From contig CM049314.1 of assembly GCA_026874595.1 (NCBI GenBank), positions 57,274,300 to 57,338,299 on the forward strand: a stretch of DNA of 64,000 nucleotides, in the 5' to 3' direction. Source of the stretch: Sipunculus nudus. Its lineage: Eukaryota > Annelida > Sipuncula > Golfingiida > Sipunculidae. The notes beneath the pieces were generated by a model, which worked only from the letters and a program-made list of their open reading frames with translations, had not been told where the DNA came from and searched no databases. Positions 60,678 through 64,000 of the stretch are shown in pieces (the first letter of the stretch is position 1; the number at the start of each line of letters is the position of its first letter). The translations under genes and the position numbers were made by a program.

Positions 60678-63600
60678 ATTTGATGATGTACTCATCTATG
60701 GCTTCATCACAGCTAAGCTACTCACCGTACTAACTTATTTATGTACGTGCAATATTGCCAATAACTGTGCCAGTTATGTTGAACCAGCATCACAGGAAAT
60801 ATACAGGCATGGCAGGTCTGAAAGCAAGTTCAGTGTCATGCACAGGAAAATATATGTGTAGAAATCTCCCTCGGATGAAGTGCAGAAGATGGATCGTTGG
60901 GGTCTTTATAGACCAGTGAATTCATCTGTAACCACGGTCATAATTCAGCTGGCTCGGACCTTATTTTACCTTAGGTAGCCACCACTATGAAAGGCCCATA
61001 TAACTCTCTCATTACTCGCACTACCATGCCCTGAGAAACCCAGTTTCATCACCAGTGGATTGGAATTGATAGTGAATGGCTGCCGTGATTTACTGTCAGC
61101 TAGCAAATCACCATGGTACAGTGTGGCCATATAAATATGAAATAAACGAGGCCTCCCACAGGGACTGATATGACCATAATTATGGTAGTGTCAGTATGGG
61201 AAATTAGCTATTCCCACAACACCTACAATTAAATAACTTATCACAAAAGCCAGACAAAATGTGATGTTTGTTACATATGCTAATTAGGCTGCTGACCTTT
61301 GAGCCAGTGTTATTTACATAAAAATTTGTACAATATTTTGCATCATTCTTTTATAACCATTGGCTTAGCCTGGTTAGGATCCCTCTTCAGGGTTACATAA
61401 TTTACCATTCATGAGCAATGGAACCTTCTGAACAACAAAACTGTATATATACACTCTTATAACTTTCTTGAAATATATATAAATGTTACCTTCAATATTT
61501 TTTCATTATGCTTCTATTTTATATTTGAGGATATATTAAATATTGACTGTTTTACATCCTACTAATTATTAAATTCCTTGAGCCATTGAAATCTGAATCT
61601 GAAATACTTTAAAATTTCTTGTCATTCTGCTATAAAAGTAGAAATTAGAAATTTATGTAAAAATCTGATGAATCATTAAAGAGTTTATACTCCTTAATTA
61701 ACCCTAGATTTGTTAAAGGATAAAGATATAAACATGTGTTTAAAAAGTTGTTAAATGTCAAAGAATTTAGGGAAGACTGATATAGAATTGTTTGAGACAA
61801 CAATCAGCAATTAAGAAACTAGCTCTAGGAATTATTGATAAATATAACTTCGTAAACTGGCAAGTTGTTATGGAATATGAAAATATCGTGACCAGCTGTC
61901 ATGTGATGCAGGTGATATCAAATGATTGCTAGTGTTAATAAGGTGTTAATTATGAGAACGAAGAGCTAAGAAAGCGAACCACTTTAAACAAATTGTTAAT
62001 TAAGGTCGCATTGGTAAATTGAATGTGATGTTCACAGTTAAATAAGAACCAGACCACTGATTAAAATGTAATTCAGTTAATGTCTGGTGTTATGGATCTA
62101 TCCCAGAAGCCACCAGTCATCCATCCTGTGTAAACAAACTCATTTTCTGAAGAGAAATATTGATAAATTTAACCTCAGGGGAGAGTGAGGTACTTGACAG
62201 TGGTATTCAGTGAAAACTTTGCAAAGAATATACCACCCTGTGAAAAAAATATAGAAGGATTGAAATGTAAAATGCTTTGTTTAAAGTGTATAACATTTGC
62301 ATTTATCAGATCAAAACTTGAGGCAGAAATAATGAGTATCTGAAATAGCTTTGAGGGTGACAGGTACATGTTTGTCTGAAGATTTCCAAGAATGAGGTGG
62401 CATGAGTGGTCTTACAACTAAACATGACAAGAATTCGATCTCAGTGTCGGACGAGACAGATTTTGCTGACTTGCACTTTTGTGATATTTCCTGCCCTGTT
62501 TTTTCCTGCCACTTAGAGTCACTGAAACTGAGGTCCACTATTGTAGTTTTTACAAGAATGAGGTGTTTGTTTTACATTCCAGCCTGAAGGGCATAGCCAT
62601 CGTTGACAGTCTGAAAAGGAACCAAAGTCTCTGATGTTGTTTTAAGACCATCACTAAGCATTTGTTCAGCATACCTGTGGCACTTTGAAATGTTCGATGT
62701 ACTTTTGCTTCCTCCCATTGGTGTCCTATAGTTGTCTTGTAGCTAGAATTATGTTTTGTTAAAACAAATATGGATAAGATTTTATGTTTGCATGGACGAA
62801 TCTTCCATATTGTTTCACTCATTATATCACACATCTTTTTAAGGGCCTGTGGTGATTAGCCCCCTTTGTTTTTTTTGTCATGTAGACTAGGTACCCTAAA
62901 GCTTTATAGCTGCAAAGAAGTAATTTTCCAGAATCTCAAAGTAAATTTTGATTGAATATTTTGTGTATTAATTCCAAAGTACATTTTATATAACTGAATA
63001 TGAGGAAAATTATTCTTGGAGGTCTTTTATGTTGAAAGATAATTGCCTGTTTGCTTAATGACCAGGGAAATTTCATCAGAGCTGAACTATGATTAACCGT
63101 GTTGTTACCCATAAATTGCAATAAATATATCTTCCAGTGACAAAAAATCACAAGAATGTTTTGTGTTTGTTTATTGCCTTTAAATGTCATAAACCATCAC
63201 TTTTAAAATATTACTATCCAAAGGTAATTTAATCTTTTGAATTACACAGAACCCTAGTTTTAAAACCAGTTAGCCATGACAATTATGTGCCGATCAACAA
63301 ACCTCATGGAGGAACAAAGAACCAGAGCCATGAAGAGTGTACTATTGTCTGTAAATGTCCCAGGATTTCAGGAAGAAGAACTGTTACATTTAAAGTACTT
63401 TTCTGGTGTTCTCAGACCACTTTGTATGTTTTATGGTTTATCTTTAATGAAATTGGAGTTGAGACAGTTTCATGTGAAGACTAAAAGTACATTGCTCAAA
63501 CAATCAACATAAAAAAGAGCCAAGCCATGCTGCTGGGTGTACAGATAAAGTCTAAAGCTGGCCTCCCATCAACCAATTTTTCTGGCTGTTTTTTTTTTTT

Positions 63601-63732
63601 TTTTTAAATCCAGTAGAAAAAAAATTGGCTGTGAAAAGCCATGACAGTGTCAAGGATTTTCAAGCCCATTGTTTTATCTGGCTGGAAAATTTGGTAGATG
63701 TGATGGTGGAATTAAAAATTTTGGCCAATTTT

Positions 63733-63850
63733 TAGCTTTGCTGACTATAAGTCATCTGAGCTATAGTCGTGGTCCGTGTCTGTCCATCTGGCTGTTAACA
63801 GGGCACGTTTTGAAACCGTTGGACCCATGAATCCAAAATTTTGCAGTTAG
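63733..63850 (+). mobile_element. TAGCTCAGCTGA-family 5' fragment
   Basis: TAGCTTTGCTGACT-ATA-AGTCATCTGAGCTA hairpin, ATAGTCGTGGTCC, then TTAACAGGGCACGTTTTGAA and CCGTTGGACCCATGAATCC, as in the copies at 10929 and 38693. Similarity stops near 63850, well before the window end, so it is a truncated copy. Confidence 0.7.
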
Positions 63851-64000
63851 TCACCATAGCATTGTCAGTTAAGCGAGCTTGGTAACAGAGCTGCATCTAT
63901 TAATTCCAGATAAATCTCAGTTCTGTAACATTTTTCACCTACCATTAAGATGCCAGGGATTATATACTTTACTGGGCTTGTATACCTGTCCTGCTCATGT

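Larger units (their letters stand above)
46979..64000 (+). other. CASK: CASK intron, 3' part cut by window edge
   Basis: Begins with the GTAAGT donor after the second exon and runs past the right edge. I searched for the expected continuation (ALLQTHDVV-like) and did not find it. Apart from the listed repeats, the intervals 47000-47956, 48135-49982, 54810-55640, 58261-59167 and 60700-63732 hold nothing I can identify; they include poly-C/poly-G runs near 48200, 48985, 49705 and 49840 and a T-run near 63588. Membership in CASK throughout is inferred. Confidence 0.7.

Noticed and set aside
63276-63512. 78-codon frame near the right end
   Set aside because: No recognisable domain and a second overlapping frame in the same place; not the CASK continuation expected after LTQPHFM.

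Overview
The window is a stretch of AT-rich eukaryotic nuclear DNA with very low gene density. I recognise two coding exons, both on the + strand. They read as consecutive in-phase exons of CASK (the LIN-2/CASK membrane-associated guanylate kinase scaffold), covering the end of its first L27 domain and most of its second. The first exon is 78 bp (26279-26356) and the second 87 bp (46892-46978). Both have clear acceptor and donor sites, start and end in phase 0, and are separated by an intron of 20,535 bp. The rest of the window is best read as three large CASK introns: one of at least 26.3 kb (cut by the left edge), the 20.5 kb one, and one of at least 17 kb (cut by the right edge). I could not find the neighbouring CASK exons in the window.

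The organism is probably a lophotrochozoan, most likely a mollusc. This rests on the dispersed repeats that begin with a TAGCTCAGCTGA-type hairpin and then a GTCC/CCGT run, on tandem arrays carrying AGGTCA boxes, and on the large introns. I cannot name the species.

Layout: 0-2 kb, plain intron with the tail of a dispersed repeat. 2.0-3.6 kb, a 281-bp tandem array behind a hairpin. 10.2-13.7 kb, a tandem-repeat mobile element interrupted by a nested element with the same terminal hairpins. About 16.1 kb, a tRNA-like SINE head. 18.8-20.1 kb, a pogo-type transposase on the minus strand broken by two stop codons. 21.3-23.9 kb, two more tandem-repeat elements. 26.3 kb, first CASK exon. 26.8 and 30.7 kb, a diverged direct duplication. 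32.2-34.1 and 38.7-41.8 kb, two more copies of the TAGCTCAGCTGA family, the first with an endonuclease-like relic. 36.5-37.0 and 42.9-43.5 kb, two TTTGCAAAG-rich minisatellites with inverted flanks. 43.6-48.1 kb, short TA-flanked MITEs around the second CASK exon at 46.9 kb. 50-58 kb, further tandem-repeat elements, a LINE relic and a non-repetitive island. 59.2-60.7 kb, MITEs.

The most interesting structure is in the repeats. At least four element families with unrelated sequences share one plan: a 5' inverted repeat inside a hairpin, internal tandem repeats, the matching 3' inverted repeat, a short palindrome, then CTAG or CTTG followed by T's. This resembles non-autonomous Helentron/Helitron2-type elements. 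Three different tandem arrays also share one 13-base near-palindromic box, GGTGGCGCCACCT.
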